A stretch of 12,872 nucleotides of DNA from positions 1 to 12,872 of the forward strand of contig JASJBQ010000071.1 of NCBI GenBank assembly GCA_030066455.1, read 5' to 3'. Shown here one piece after another: positions 5,504-12,602 of the stretch. The DNA is from Desulfobacterales bacterium (GTDB lineage: Bacteria; Desulfobacterota; Desulfobacteria; Desulfobacterales; UBA5852). Each line of letters starts with the position of its first letter. Position 1 is the first letter of the stretch. The position numbers were made by a program, and so were the translations under genes. Under the pieces are notes generated by a model, which worked only from the letters and a program-made list of their open reading frames with translations, was not told the origin of the DNA and ran no database searches.

Positions 5504-5908
5504 TCAGGGCGTAATTTCAAATGTCGTTTCAATGCTGGCGACACCGCGAACGGTGGCGGCGACCGAGCAGTATTTCTCCGATGAAAGTGCAATGGCCTGG
5601 GATACCGCCTTTTCGGTGAGACCATCGCCCGCAAGGCGGTAGCTGACTTGGATACGGCGGTAGGGCCAAGGCGGGTCGGGGTCGCGATCCCCGGTGATGA
5701 CGATTTCGAGCGCGCGCAGCGGTTTGCGTTTTTTGGCCATGATTTCGACCACGTCAACCGCCGTGCACGCGGCCAGGGCCACCAGCAGCATTTCCGAGGG
5801 GCGCACACCGGCCTGCTGATCGTCGCCCGACAGGACGACGCTATGCCCCCCCGAATCCATCCCTACAAACTGCATTCCCTCAACCCAGCGAACTTTGGCG
5901 GTCGGCAT
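5504..5908 (-). CDS. OsmC/Ohr-family protein
   Basis: This 134-aa protein has the OsmC layout. The first conserved cysteine sits in RPSEMLLVALAACTAVDVVEIM (Cys48) and the second in SSEKYCSVAATV (Cys114). OsmC and Ohr proteins use this cysteine pair to reduce organic hydroperoxides in the cytoplasm. This member belongs to the broader OsmC-like group (YhfA type), so peroxidase activity is likely but the substrate is open. The start at ATG 5908 is favoured by GAGGAG six bases upstream; the longer frame to 5965 is not needed and lacks such a site. It lies 109 bases downstream of the MBL hydrolase gene on the same strand and may be co-transcribed with it. Confidence 0.88.
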   Translation of the reverse strand: MPTAKVRWVEGMQFVGMDSGGHSVVLSGDDQQAGVRPSEMLLVALAACTAVDVVEIMAKKRKPLRALEIVITGDRDPDPPWPYRRIQVSYRLAGDGLTEKAVSQAIALSSEKYCSVAATVRGVASIETTFEITP

Positions 5909-6017
5909 CTTTATCTCCTCGGAAGAATAAAAAACGCATGGTTGGATCGTTTCATTCTCTAGCAACGGTCTCGGCGTATGTGACCGACGGCGGACATGCG
6001 GGGTGCGGGGCGGGTGC

Positions 6018-6857
6018 CTAGAGTTCGAATGTCATGTCGGCGGCAACGGCGAAGCATTCCAGTGAATGGCCTTCGGCGTTTATGATCGTCTGGCACTGGT
6101 CGACGATTTGGTCGACTTCATCGTCGGAGCGCTCCTGGTTGAGGTGGAAGAGCCCGAGCTTTTTGACACCCGCCTGGATAGCGAGGTCGATGGCTTCGGT
6201 GTAGGCGGAATGCCCCCAGAGCACTTTGGATTCGTATTCCTCCGGGGTGTATTCGGCATCGTGGAAGAGTAGATCGGCGCCGTAGGCGAATTCGACGTAG
6301 TGATCCATGGGGAGTCCCCCGGGATGGATGAATCCCAGTTCGTTGTCCGTCAGGAAGACAAAGGTCTTGCCGTCTTCGATGAATTTGTAGCCGCTTCCCA
6401 TATTGGGGTGACTCAGGGGAATTGGTTCGACGGCCAGCGACCCCACTTCGAAGCGCATGGGATTGCCGTCCTCGTAAACGATTTTGGCACGCAGTTCGGA
6501 GGGGCGGATGGGAAAGTTGGGGGGCGTCATGACTTTGGAAACCATGTTCTCGACGAATTTCTTCGGGAAGGGGCAGCGGTGAACACGGATGGTGACATGA
6601 TCGAGGTAGAGCGGTTTGAAAAAGGGCCACCCCATCAGGTGGTCCCAGTGGCCGTGGGTGATGAGGAAATGATAGGTATAGCGCTGGTCGATCATCAACT
6701 GGTTGCCCAAACGGCGGATCCCGGTGCCGGCGTCGACGATGAAGGTATCACCGCTTTTGGTGACGATCTCAAGACAGGTCGTATCGCCGCCGTAGCGCAG
6801 GTATTCCGGCCCGCAAACCGGGATGGAGCCCCTTGATCCCCAAACCTTGATAAACAT
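6018..6857 (-). CDS. Cytoplasmic metallo-beta-lactamase-fold hydrolase (PhnP/RNase Z-like branch)
   Basis: This 279-aa protein opens with the VWGSRGS motif (residues 5-11) and YGGDTTC, typical of the COG1235 branch. Metal-binding residues are all present: THGHWDHLMG (H68, H70, D72, H73), H150 in PLSHP, D171 in LTDNE, FHDAEYTPEEY (H199, D200), GHS (H216) and FHLNQERSDDE (H238). There is no signal peptide. Enzymes of this branch cleave phosphodiesters, including cyclic nucleotides and cyclic phosphates, but the substrate here cannot be read. The start at ATG 6857 has AAGGA five bases upstream. It is distinct in motif and location from the Tat-lipoprotein MBL protein in this window. Confidence 0.88.
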   Translation of the reverse strand: MFIKVWGSRGSIPVCGPEYLRYGGDTTCLEIVTKSGDTFIVDAGTGIRRLGNQLMIDQRYTYHFLITHGHWDHLMGWPFFKPLYLDHVTIRVHRCPFPKKFVENMVSKVMTPPNFPIRPSELRAKIVYEDGNPMRFEVGSLAVEPIPLSHPNMGSGYKFIEDGKTFVFLTDNELGFIHPGGLPMDHYVEFAYGADLLFHDAEYTPEEYESKVLWGHSAYTEAIDLAIQAGVKKLGLFHLNQERSDDEVDQIVDQCQTIINAEGHSLECFAVAADMTFEL

Positions 6858-6954
6858 CCGCTTCCTTTCCGGCGCCGAAATCCCGGCAAACGATCCTCCC
6901 CTTGCGGGTGGCGGAATTTATTCCGAACCTGAGCCAGGCGCCGATATTCTCTGC

Positions 6955-7059
6955 TTAATCAGTTACTTTTAACACAAGTGCGCCCAAGAGTCCATCATGA
7001 TTTACTGATCCGGCGTCGTCGGCGAATTCGATCTGAATCGTGTTTGGGTTTTCCGGCAT
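6955..7059 (-). CDS. Possible 34-aa small ORF
   Basis: A minus-strand frame from ATG 7059 to TAA 6955 reads MPENPNTIQIEFADDAGSV, followed by a plausible tail ending LLGALVLKVTD. The frame stays open further upstream, to about 7110, without another ATG. No Shine-Dalgarno precedes the ATG. It could be a real small protein, the remnant C-terminus of a larger gene, or chance. The rest of 6858-7114 shows nothing recognisable. Confidence 0.2.
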   Translation of the reverse strand: MPENPNTIQIEFADDAGSVNHDGLLGALVLKVTD

Positions 7060-7114
7060 GTTTGCTGTGAGCACGGCTGCCGTCCGACCAGAATGGAACC
7101 CTTGCGGACACGCT

Positions 7115-7513
7115 TTACTTCACTCCGCCGTCGATGCGCTTGATGGCCGCCAGTTGGTGGCCGAATGCTTCCTCACCAAGGGCGTCCCAGGGGCCCCGCG
7201 GCGTGAATTGGAGCGTTGACTTGGTGTCGGCGGCAAAAACCTTTCCGGCACTGATTTGCGGTTGGACGAGTTTGTATTTGAACGGGCCTCCCAAGTCGAG
7301 CAGGATGTCGAGTTCATCACTTTCTTCGAGCAGTTCGACGACCAGAAGGTTGTATACGAGTCCCTTGCCGACCATGTGGCGCTGACCGGTCGTCGACTTG
7401 GCCACCTCGATGTAGGGCTGCTCGAGGGCCACGGCCTGGCCCCCCGGGGCGACGATGAAGGCCTGCTCGACCCAATACTCGCCTTCTTCAAATGGAATCC
7501 AGTCCGTCGGCAT
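7115..7513 (-). CDS. Hypothetical protein, 132 aa
   Basis: From ATG 7513, with AGGAG seven bases upstream, the protein has 132 residues; the frame extends further to 7603 without a better site. It is soluble and slightly acidic, with alternating hydrophobic strands (EYWVEQAFIVAPGG, GLVYNLLVVELLEESDELDILLDL, FKYKLVQPQI), suggesting a beta-rich fold. The C-terminus is LGEEAFGHQLAAIKRI. I do not recognise the family and see no catalytic motif. It is the first gene of a minus-strand series (this gene, MBL hydrolase, OsmC) with a 257-base gap before the next, so a shared operon is uncertain. It is divergent from the aro operon. Confidence 0.65.
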   Translation of the reverse strand: MPTDWIPFEEGEYWVEQAFIVAPGGQAVALEQPYIEVAKSTTGQRHMVGKGLVYNLLVVELLEESDELDILLDLGGPFKYKLVQPQISAGKVFAADTKSTLQFTPRGPWDALGEEAFGHQLAAIKRIDGGVK

Positions 7514-7680
7514 GGCGTGTCTCCTGGTGGTTGGAAAATGGGCGATGGCGTGAAGTCCTGCATAGCATGAATTTCCACCGACGAGAATCCCATGATGCCC
7601 CATGGCCCATTCAGCGCCCAGTGGGAATACCCCGACGCCGTCTTCTTCGGTCGGACCGCGGGATGAGGGGATTCAAAGGC

Positions 7681-7710
7681 TTGACAAGGGGAAATGGCAT
7701 TCGGTATAGA
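7681..7710 (+). promoter_or_regulatory. Sigma-70 promoter of the aroF attenuator and operon
   Basis: A perfect TTGACA (7681-7686) is followed after 18 bases by TATAGA (7705-7710), a 5/6 match. Transcription would start near 7717, about 25 bases before the leader peptide ATG. Confidence 0.7.
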
Positions 7711-7741
7711 CGGCTGTAGATCAGGCTTCCGGGGGACGATC

Positions 7742-7843
7742 ATGACCCGTTGTATCACATACCGATGGATCGATTGGGGTGCCTACTGGTACTGGTGGCG
7801 CGATTGCATCAGGGGGTGCGCCCATCGGAGCCTGAAGATCTGA
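7742..7843 (+). CDS. Trp-rich attenuator leader peptide of the aroF operon
   Basis: This 33-codon ORF starts at ATG 7742, five bases after GGGGGA, and ends at TGA 7841. Five of its codons are TGG (residues 9, 12, 16, 18 and 19) and three are Tyr (7, 15 and 17), so 8 of 13 residues between positions 7 and 19 are aromatic (core YRWIDWGAYWYWW). There is no Phe. It lies between a strong promoter and an intrinsic terminator in front of DAHP synthase, exactly where a trpL-type leader peptide would be. Ribosome stalling on the Trp codons when charged tRNA-Trp is scarce would control read-through. This is inferred from composition and layout; the peptide probably has no function of its own. Confidence 0.8.
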   Translation: MTRCITYRWIDWGAYWYWWRDCIRGCAHRSLKI

Positions 7844-7883
7844 GCTCGAAGCAAACTTGAATCCAAGGACCGTGGCCCACCCC
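7797..7883 (+). promoter_or_regulatory. Attenuator pause (1:2) and antiterminator (2:3) pairings
   Basis: Region 1, GGCGCG (7797-7802), which includes the last Trp codon, pairs with region 2, TGCGCC (7817-7822). Region 2, GGGGTGCGCC (7813-7822), can instead pair with region 3, GGCCCACCCC (7874-7883): nine pairs with one C-C mismatch. Region 3 contains part of the terminator's 5' arm (7874-7876) and its loop. A ribosome stalled on codons 16-19 would mask region 1, free region 2 and favour the antiterminator. The stop codon lies about 20 bases after region 2, later than in E. coli trpL. Confidence 0.65.
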
Positions 7884-7899
7884 GCCGCGGTTTTTTATT
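7869..7899 (+). terminator. Attenuator terminator (3:4) before aroF
   Basis: ACCGTGGC (7869-7876) pairs with GCCGCGGT (7884-7891), eight pairs with one G-T wobble and a 7-base loop, followed by six Ts (7891-7896) and ATT. It is an intrinsic terminator between the leader peptide and aroF. Confidence 0.8.
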
Positions 7900-7923
7900 G
7901 GCCGCGGTACCGATGCCGCGGCC
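7900..7923 (+). repeat. Perfect 8-bp GC hairpin just after the attenuator
   Basis: GGCCGCGG (7900-7907) and CCGCGGCC (7916-7923) form a perfect stem with an 8-base loop, followed by TTTCT. GCCGCGG occurs three times between 7884 and 7922, so this hairpin shares sequence with the terminator's 3' arm and could offer further alternative pairings. A weak backup terminator or an mRNA-protecting stem are both possible. Confidence 0.45.
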
Positions 7924-8017
7924 TTTCTGGTTTGCAGACAGGTTGCCTAAGACGGCCCGGCCAACGCGCCCGAAGCGCAGGTTCGCCCCTGAAATTATTC
8001 ATACGGGAGATTCAGCT

Positions 8018-9019
8018 ATGCTTATCGTGATGGAAAAAAGCGCGACACCGCAGCAAATCGAAATCGTATCCCAAGCCGTCGAGGAACGCGGTTACGAAGC
8101 CCGGCCGATCCCCGGCGGAGACCGGGTTTCGATATGCGTGCTGCGTAACAAGGGCGCCGTGGATGCCGCCAGTTTCATCGGTCTGGCCGGGGTCAAGGAA
8201 GTCATCCCGGTAACCCGGCCCTACAAGCTGGTGAGCCGTGAATCGCAGCCGGAAGACACCGTCATTACCATCGGCGACGTCGCCATCGGAAATGGACACC
8301 AGACATTGATCGCCGGGCCCTGTGCCATCGAGGGCGAAAAGCAGGCATTGACCATTGCCGCGAAAGTCAAGGACGCCGGCGCACAGATGTTCCGCGGCGG
8401 TGCTTTCAAGCCGCGCACTTCGCCCTATTCCTTCCAGGGGCTGGGTGTGGAGGGGTTGAAGGTCCTGGACAGGGTGAGAGACGAAACCGGCCTGCCCGTA
8501 GTCACCGAAGTGATGGATCTCGAAACATTCGATGTCGTGGAGGAATACGCCGACATGATCCAGATCGGCACGCGCAACATGCAGAATTTCAGCCTGCTGC
8601 GGCGCGCCGGCCGCTCGCACCGGCCGGTCATGCTGAAACGCGGCATGGCCGCCACCATCGACGAATGGCTGATGGCGGCGGAGTATATCATGGAAGGCGG
8701 CAACGTCCAGGTCATCCTCTGCGAGCGCGGGGTTCGCACCTTTGTCCACCACAGTCGCAACACGCTGGACCTCTCGGCCGTCCCCTATGTTCAGAAGGAG
8801 AGCCATCTGCCCATCATCATCGATCCCAGCCATGCGGCCGGCCGCCGCGACCAGGTGATTCCCCTGGCCCGGGCTTCCGCCGCGGTCGGCGCCCACGGGT
8901 TGATGATCGAAGTCCACCATCAGCCGGACAAGGCGCTCAGCGACGGCGCCCAGTCGCTTTTCCCGGCCCAGTTTGAAGACCTGTGCCGTCAGGTGCGCCA
9001 TATCGCCGAGCTTTTCTGA
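8018..9019 (+). CDS. aroF: 3-deoxy-7-phosphoheptulonate (DAHP) synthase, type I-beta
   Basis: This enzyme condenses phosphoenolpyruvate and erythrose 4-phosphate, the first step of the shikimate pathway. The 333-aa protein has an N-terminal ferredoxin-like regulatory domain (about 1-70), as in the Thermotoga enzyme, which there binds Tyr and Phe for feedback inhibition. The catalytic barrel shows GPCAIE (metal ligand C102), RGGAFKPRTSPYSFQG (126-141), IGTRNMQNF (184-192), K207, DPSHAAG (H272), EVHHQPDKALSDG (E298, D309). ATG 8018 follows GGGAG by eight bases; the frame extending back to 7898 enters the attenuator and is not coding. Transcription is predicted to be controlled by the Trp-sensing attenuator and enzyme activity by the N-terminal domain. 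aroB follows 124 bases later. Confidence 0.95.
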   Translation: MLIVMEKSATPQQIEIVSQAVEERGYEARPIPGGDRVSICVLRNKGAVDAASFIGLAGVKEVIPVTRPYKLVSRESQPEDTVITIGDVAIGNGHQTLIAGPCAIEGEKQALTIAAKVKDAGAQMFRGGAFKPRTSPYSFQGLGVEGLKVLDRVRDETGLPVVTEVMDLETFDVVEEYADMIQIGTRNMQNFSLLRRAGRSHRPVMLKRGMAATIDEWLMAAEYIMEGGNVQVILCERGVRTFVHHSRNTLDLSAVPYVQKESHLPIIIDPSHAAGRRDQVIPLARASAAVGAHGLMIEVHHQPDKALSDGAQSLFPAQFEDLCRQVRHIAELF

Positions 9020-9143
9020 TCCCAACCATCACCCGCAACGGCCGCCGGGCCGCTGCGCCGGGAGTGGCCGCCCGGGGGCGCTGCAACGCCGTGCCTGGGC
9101 ACACCGCCAAGGGACGCCGGTTGAGGATGCAAGGGAGGATGTT

Positions 9144-10184
9144 TTGCAGACCGTACGCATTCAGGGCCAATCCGGCCCTTCGGATATCACGGTGGGGGAG
9201 CGGATCGAGAGCCTCGCGGACTATCTGCCTTCCGACGTACGCTGCGTGATCGTCACCGATGCCAACGTGGAGCGGCTGCATCGTCACCGGTTTCCATCGG
9301 CCGAAGTGATTACGATCGGCACCGGCGAGAAGATCAAAACCCTGGAAAGCGTGGCCCATATTTATCGTGAACTGATCCGACTCGAGGCCGACCGCTTCAC
9401 CTTCGTGGTGGCCATCGGCGGCGGTCTGGTCTGCGATGTCGCGGGGTTTGCGGCTTCAACCTACATGCGCGGCCTCCCCTACGGTTTCGTGGCCACGACC
9501 CTGCTGGCCCAGGTCGACGCCAGCGTCGGCGGCAAGAACGGCGTCAACTTCGACGGGTATAAAAATATGGTGGGCGTTTTTAACCAGCCCCGTTTCGTGA
9601 TCTGCGATTTAAACCTGTTAAACACCCTGCCATCAGCGGAACTGGCCAACGGCCTGGCGGAAATTGTCAAGCATGCCGCGATCTGCGACCGCGAGTATTT
9701 TAACGCCATCGAAAACCATGTCCCCCTTATCGAAGCCCTCGATCCCGTTTTCGTCGAAGAGCTGGTTCTGCGGTCCGTACTGATCAAATCCCAGGTGGTC
9801 AACCGCGACGAGCAAGAGGCCGGTGAGCGCCGCAAACTCAATTTCGGGCATACCTTCGGCCACGCGATCGAGAAGTGCACCGGCCTGGCCCACGGTGAAG
9901 CGGTCAGTATCGGTATGGTGATCGCCGCGCGATTCTCGCAGCGCCATACCGGGTTGGCACAGGAAAGCCGTATGCGGCTGACGACATTGCTGCGCCGTCT
10001 CGGTCTGCCCACCGAACTTCCCGTCGCTCCCGCCGAAATCCTGCAGGTACTGGGTAAGGACAAGAAACGACAGGGCGACAGCGTCCATTTCGTCTGCCTC
10101 GAACGGCTCGGATCGTCCGTGGTCAATCCTGTCGGGCTTTCCGACCTTGCCGCTTTTCTGACTGCGGAGTTCGAGACCGCCTGA
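9144..10184 (+). CDS. aroB: 3-dehydroquinate synthase
   Basis: This NAD-dependent metalloenzyme turns DAHP into 3-dehydroquinate, the second step of the shikimate pathway. The visible motifs are AIGGGLVCDVAGFAA (90-104), TLLAQVDASVGGKNGVN (119-135), GLAEIVKHA (E173), LNFGHTFGHAIE (H236) and LAHGEAVSIG (H250). The metal ligands E, H and H are all present. I place the start at TTG 9144, because GGGAGG lies five bases upstream and the homology-like sequence begins there, giving 346 aa. The frame extends back to 8973, but that part overlaps aroF and is unlike any AroB. It is probably co-transcribed with aroF under the attenuator, so both initial shikimate steps respond together. No clear terminator follows the gene. 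Confidence 0.93.
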   Translation: MQTVRIQGQSGPSDITVGERIESLADYLPSDVRCVIVTDANVERLHRHRFPSAEVITIGTGEKIKTLESVAHIYRELIRLEADRFTFVVAIGGGLVCDVAGFAASTYMRGLPYGFVATTLLAQVDASVGGKNGVNFDGYKNMVGVFNQPRFVICDLNLLNTLPSAELANGLAEIVKHAAICDREYFNAIENHVPLIEALDPVFVEELVLRSVLIKSQVVNRDEQEAGERRKLNFGHTFGHAIEKCTGLAHGEAVSIGMVIAARFSQRHTGLAQESRMRLTTLLRRLGLPTELPVAPAEILQVLGKDKKRQGDSVHFVCLERLGSSVVNPVGLSDLAAFLTAEFETA

Positions 10185-10384
10185 TTGGTATCCAGCCTCA
10201 ATGGCCACCCCAATCATTCGTCCGGTTGTATCGGCTTTCGGTTGCCGGCGTTTTACCGGAAAAAGCTTCCTGTGGCGGATGAGCAACGGCGTCCTCACGG
10301 CCACGGTCTTTTGGTGACGTTCCCACCCTAGTCGGCCCGCCAATAGGCAACCGTCTCCCTCCACAAGCGGGTTAGGCTTTCGAC
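10185..10384. other. Intergenic region between aroB and marR, nothing recognised
   Basis: This GC-rich spacer sits ahead of the AT-rich marR promoter. Short inverted segments such as CCGG repeats around 10240-10260 exist, but none is followed by a T-run, and no open frame on either strand has a ribosome site or convincing composition. Confidence 0.5.
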
Positions 10385-10434
10385 TTGACAGCAGGGGGGC
10401 TAAATATTATTTAGTGTAGCTAATAATTAACAAA
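10385..10434 (+). promoter_or_regulatory. marR promoter with palindromic operator candidate
   Basis: TTGACA (10385-10390) is followed by an AT-rich stretch containing TATTTA at 17-base spacing (10408-10413) and the better TATTAT at 14. The palindrome CTAAATATTATTTAG (10400-10414) overlaps both -10 candidates. A related half-site GCTAATAATTAA begins at 10419, and TTAG (10411-10414) mirrors CTAA (10420-10423). MarR proteins bind such AT-rich palindromes in their own promoters, so autorepression is the natural reading (inference). Confidence 0.5.
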
Positions 10435-10492
10435 TAAAAATTTAAACTATATTTATAATTAGATGCGCATATTTAAAAAAGGACGCACGTAA

Positions 10493-10987
10493 ATGGGCAA
10501 AGAGAACCTGGCGGAACAGGCACGCTACATATTCACCACCGGCCGCGCCATTCGCGATTTCGTGGATCGCAACATCGCCCAGCTCCTGGCCGCCGAGGGC
10601 AATCGCAGCGCCTGCGGCGAGCTCTCGGTGAATCAGATGCACGCCCTCATGCTGATTCAGAAACGTGGCAAGGTTTCCATCTCGGAACTCGCGTTACTCC
10701 TGGGGGTGTCCGCCCCTTCGGCTTCGGCCTTGGTTGATCGGATGGTGGAGAAGAGCGTTCTCACCCGCGAGCCCAGCACAAAGGACCGCCGCCGCATGGA
10801 TGTGCGCATCGCACCGTCGGTGCAGGAGGATTTCGAGCGCGTCAACGCGGTGCTGCTGGCGGCTTTCGAACGCCTGGTGGAAAAAGCCGGGGCCGAGACG
10901 GCGAACATGTGGTGTGAGGTCCTCGAGCGGCTCAAGCGGGTGCTGGATGCCGAAGAAGCGGCGGCCCGGTCCAAGATCCCCAATTGA
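10493..10987 (+). CDS. MarR-family transcriptional regulator
   Basis: This 164-aa winged-helix repressor has the MarR core. The first DNA-binding helix is SISELALLLGVS (62-73), the recognition helix is APSASALVDRMVEKSVL (74-90), and the wing is TREPSTKDRRRMDVRI (91-106). Helices at both ends (3-35 and 110-155) form the dimer interface. ATG 10493 follows AAGGA by nine bases. It lies upstream of, and in the same direction as, an RND efflux adaptor and pump, a common arrangement in which a small molecule releases MarR from the operator to switch on efflux. The ligand is unknown. It probably represses its own AT-rich promoter; the 193-base gap to the adaptor may contain a further promoter that I could not pin down. 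Confidence 0.9.
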   Translation: MGKENLAEQARYIFTTGRAIRDFVDRNIAQLLAAEGNRSACGELSVNQMHALMLIQKRGKVSISELALLLGVSAPSASALVDRMVEKSVLTREPSTKDRRRMDVRIAPSVQEDFERVNAVLLAAFERLVEKAGAETANMWCEVLERLKRVLDAEEAAARSKIPN

Positions 10988-11180
10988 ATGGGGCTGGTGG
11001 GGGGCGTCGTGGCAGGCACGATGAGAGCCCGCTGTAACTTCCGCCGCGCAATGAACGACACGATGGTTGTGCGCCGCTCGGTGCGCCGGCGCGGATCCCG
11101 TCGATTCGACATCGCGGGTTTCCGACGGACCGCCGAAAGACGACGGCTGAAACCCATAAGAAAATTCAGAGTGTGTCATC

Positions 11181-12545
11181 ATGAAGGTTGACCATCCCAA
11201 GCATCAAGGTCCCAAAGCCGCCCAACGGCTGATTATCTGCGCCGTCGTTCTGCTTGTCGGCGTGGTGTCCATGCTGGCCCTGGCATCCATGAAAAAGCCA
11301 CCGGCCGAAGCCCGCCTGGACGAACGCCCCCTCCATGTGGAGGTGCAGGAGGTCCTGGCCCGGGACGTGCCGGTGACCATATCAGGTTACGGGGAGGCCC
11401 GTCCGCTCGACGTAGTGACCATATCGCCCGAAGTGTCGGGCCGAATCGTTACCGTCCATCCGCAACTCGAAGCCGGAGAAGTGGTTCCCCGTGGCGAGGT
11501 CCTGTTTGAGATCGACGCGCGCGACTATCGCGCCGATCAGAGTGAGGCGGCGGCCGCCGTGCAGCAGTGGCGGCATACGATCCGGCGCCTGAAAAAACAG
11601 GCCGCCATCGATGCGGAGCGCCTCAAGACCCTGCGCCGCAGCCAGCGGCTGGCCGAGGAGGAATTCGATCGCCTCAAAAACCTCTACGAGAAGGACCGCG
11701 TGGGAACCCGATCCGGTGTCGATGGCGCCGAGCGCGCGGCCAACAGCGCCCGGGATCAGGCCGACCAGATGGCCCAGGCCGTGACCCTTTACCCGATTCA
11801 GATCCAAGAGGCCCAGAATAGCCTCAAGGCCGCCCAGGCCCGGCTGGAGATCGCCACGATCCGGCTCGAGCGTTGCGTCGTCGCCGCCCCCTTCACGGGG
11901 CGCGTTCGCAGTGTGGCCATCGAACAGGGGCAGTTTGTCAATGTGGGCATCGCGGCCGTGACCTTGGCCGATGATTCCATGCTGGAGATTCATATCCCGA
12001 TCGACAGCCGCGATGCGCGTCAGTGGCTGCGTTTCAAGGCCGGCGCGCCCCCATCCGGCGGCGCCTGGTTCGGGGCCCTCGAAACGGTAAGCTGTCGCAT
12101 CAAGTGGACCGAAGCCCTGAACGGCCGTCACTGGCAGGGGACGCTGCACCGGGTGGTGGAATTCAACAAGGAAACGCGCACGGTGACCGTGGCGGTGCGC
12201 ATCAGCGCGGATGAAGCCGTCGAAGGGGCTCCCGAGCAGATCCCCCTGGTGGAGGGGATGTTCTGTCTGGTGGAAATCCCCGGAAAAATCATGCCGGGTG
12301 TCATGGCCCTGCCGCGCTGGGCCGTCAGTTTTGAAAATACGGTCTATGTGGTGCACGAAAATCGTTTGAAGACCGTCGCCGTAAGTGTGGCGCGCATCCA
12401 GGGGGAGACGGCCTATATTGCCGAAGGTCTGAGCGGCGGGCAGCAGGTCATCGTGACGCGGCTTGTGGATCCGCTCGAGAACGCGCTTTTGAAGATCAGC
12501 CGTGTCGCGAATGCATCCGCGACCGCCATCGAACGCCCGTCTTGA
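11181..12545 (+). CDS. RND efflux periplasmic adaptor (membrane fusion protein, HlyD/AcrA-like)
   Basis: This 454-aa protein has an N-terminal membrane anchor (about 17-36), then the first half of the lipoyl/barrel domain (ISPEVSGRIVTVHPQLEAGE, then VPRGEVLFEID, to 112). A long coiled-coil hairpin follows (about 118-228, rich in Ala, Gln, Glu and Arg), and then the second lipoyl half (CVVAAPFTGRVRSVAIEQGQFV). A beta-barrel and membrane-proximal domain occupy the rest. The adaptor links the inner-membrane RND pump, whose gene follows 57 bases later, to an outer-membrane channel not present here. The ATG at 11181 has only a weak ribosome site. The cargo is unknown. Confidence 0.92.
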   Translation: MKVDHPKHQGPKAAQRLIICAVVLLVGVVSMLALASMKKPPAEARLDERPLHVEVQEVLARDVPVTISGYGEARPLDVVTISPEVSGRIVTVHPQLEAGEVVPRGEVLFEIDARDYRADQSEAAAAVQQWRHTIRRLKKQAAIDAERLKTLRRSQRLAEEEFDRLKNLYEKDRVGTRSGVDGAERAANSARDQADQMAQAVTLYPIQIQEAQNSLKAAQARLEIATIRLERCVVAAPFTGRVRSVAIEQGQFVNVGIAAVTLADDSMLEIHIPIDSRDARQWLRFKAGAPPSGGAWFGALETVSCRIKWTEALNGRHWQGTLHRVVEFNKETRTVTVAVRISADEAVEGAPEQIPLVEGMFCLVEIPGKIMPGVMALPRWAVSFENTVYVVHENRLKTVAVSVARIQGETAYIAEGLSGGQQVIVTRLVDPLENALLKISRVANASATAIERPS

Positions 12546-12602
12546 AGGGGACCCTGAACAGGCCCATCCATCTGGCCATCACCTTACCCGAATAGGTTTC
12601 GC

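Noticed and set aside
7793..7808. A sigma-54-like TGGTGGCGCGATTGCA in the aroF leader
   Set aside because: It keeps GG and GC spacing but loses the CACG part of the consensus, and it lies inside the leader peptide and region 1 of the attenuator, where the Trp codons explain the TGG repeats. A strong sigma-70 promoter is present upstream.
8012..9025. 337-codon minus-strand ORF opposite aroF
   Set aside because: It is an antisense shadow of the strongly identified DAHP synthase, with His/Asp/Gly-rich composition characteristic of reverse reading of GC-rich genes.
10988..11191. 67-codon ORF that starts directly after the marR stop codon
   Set aside because: The translation is extremely Arg-rich, has no ribosome site of its own and runs into the adaptor gene start in another frame; this is typical chance reading of GC-rich spacer.
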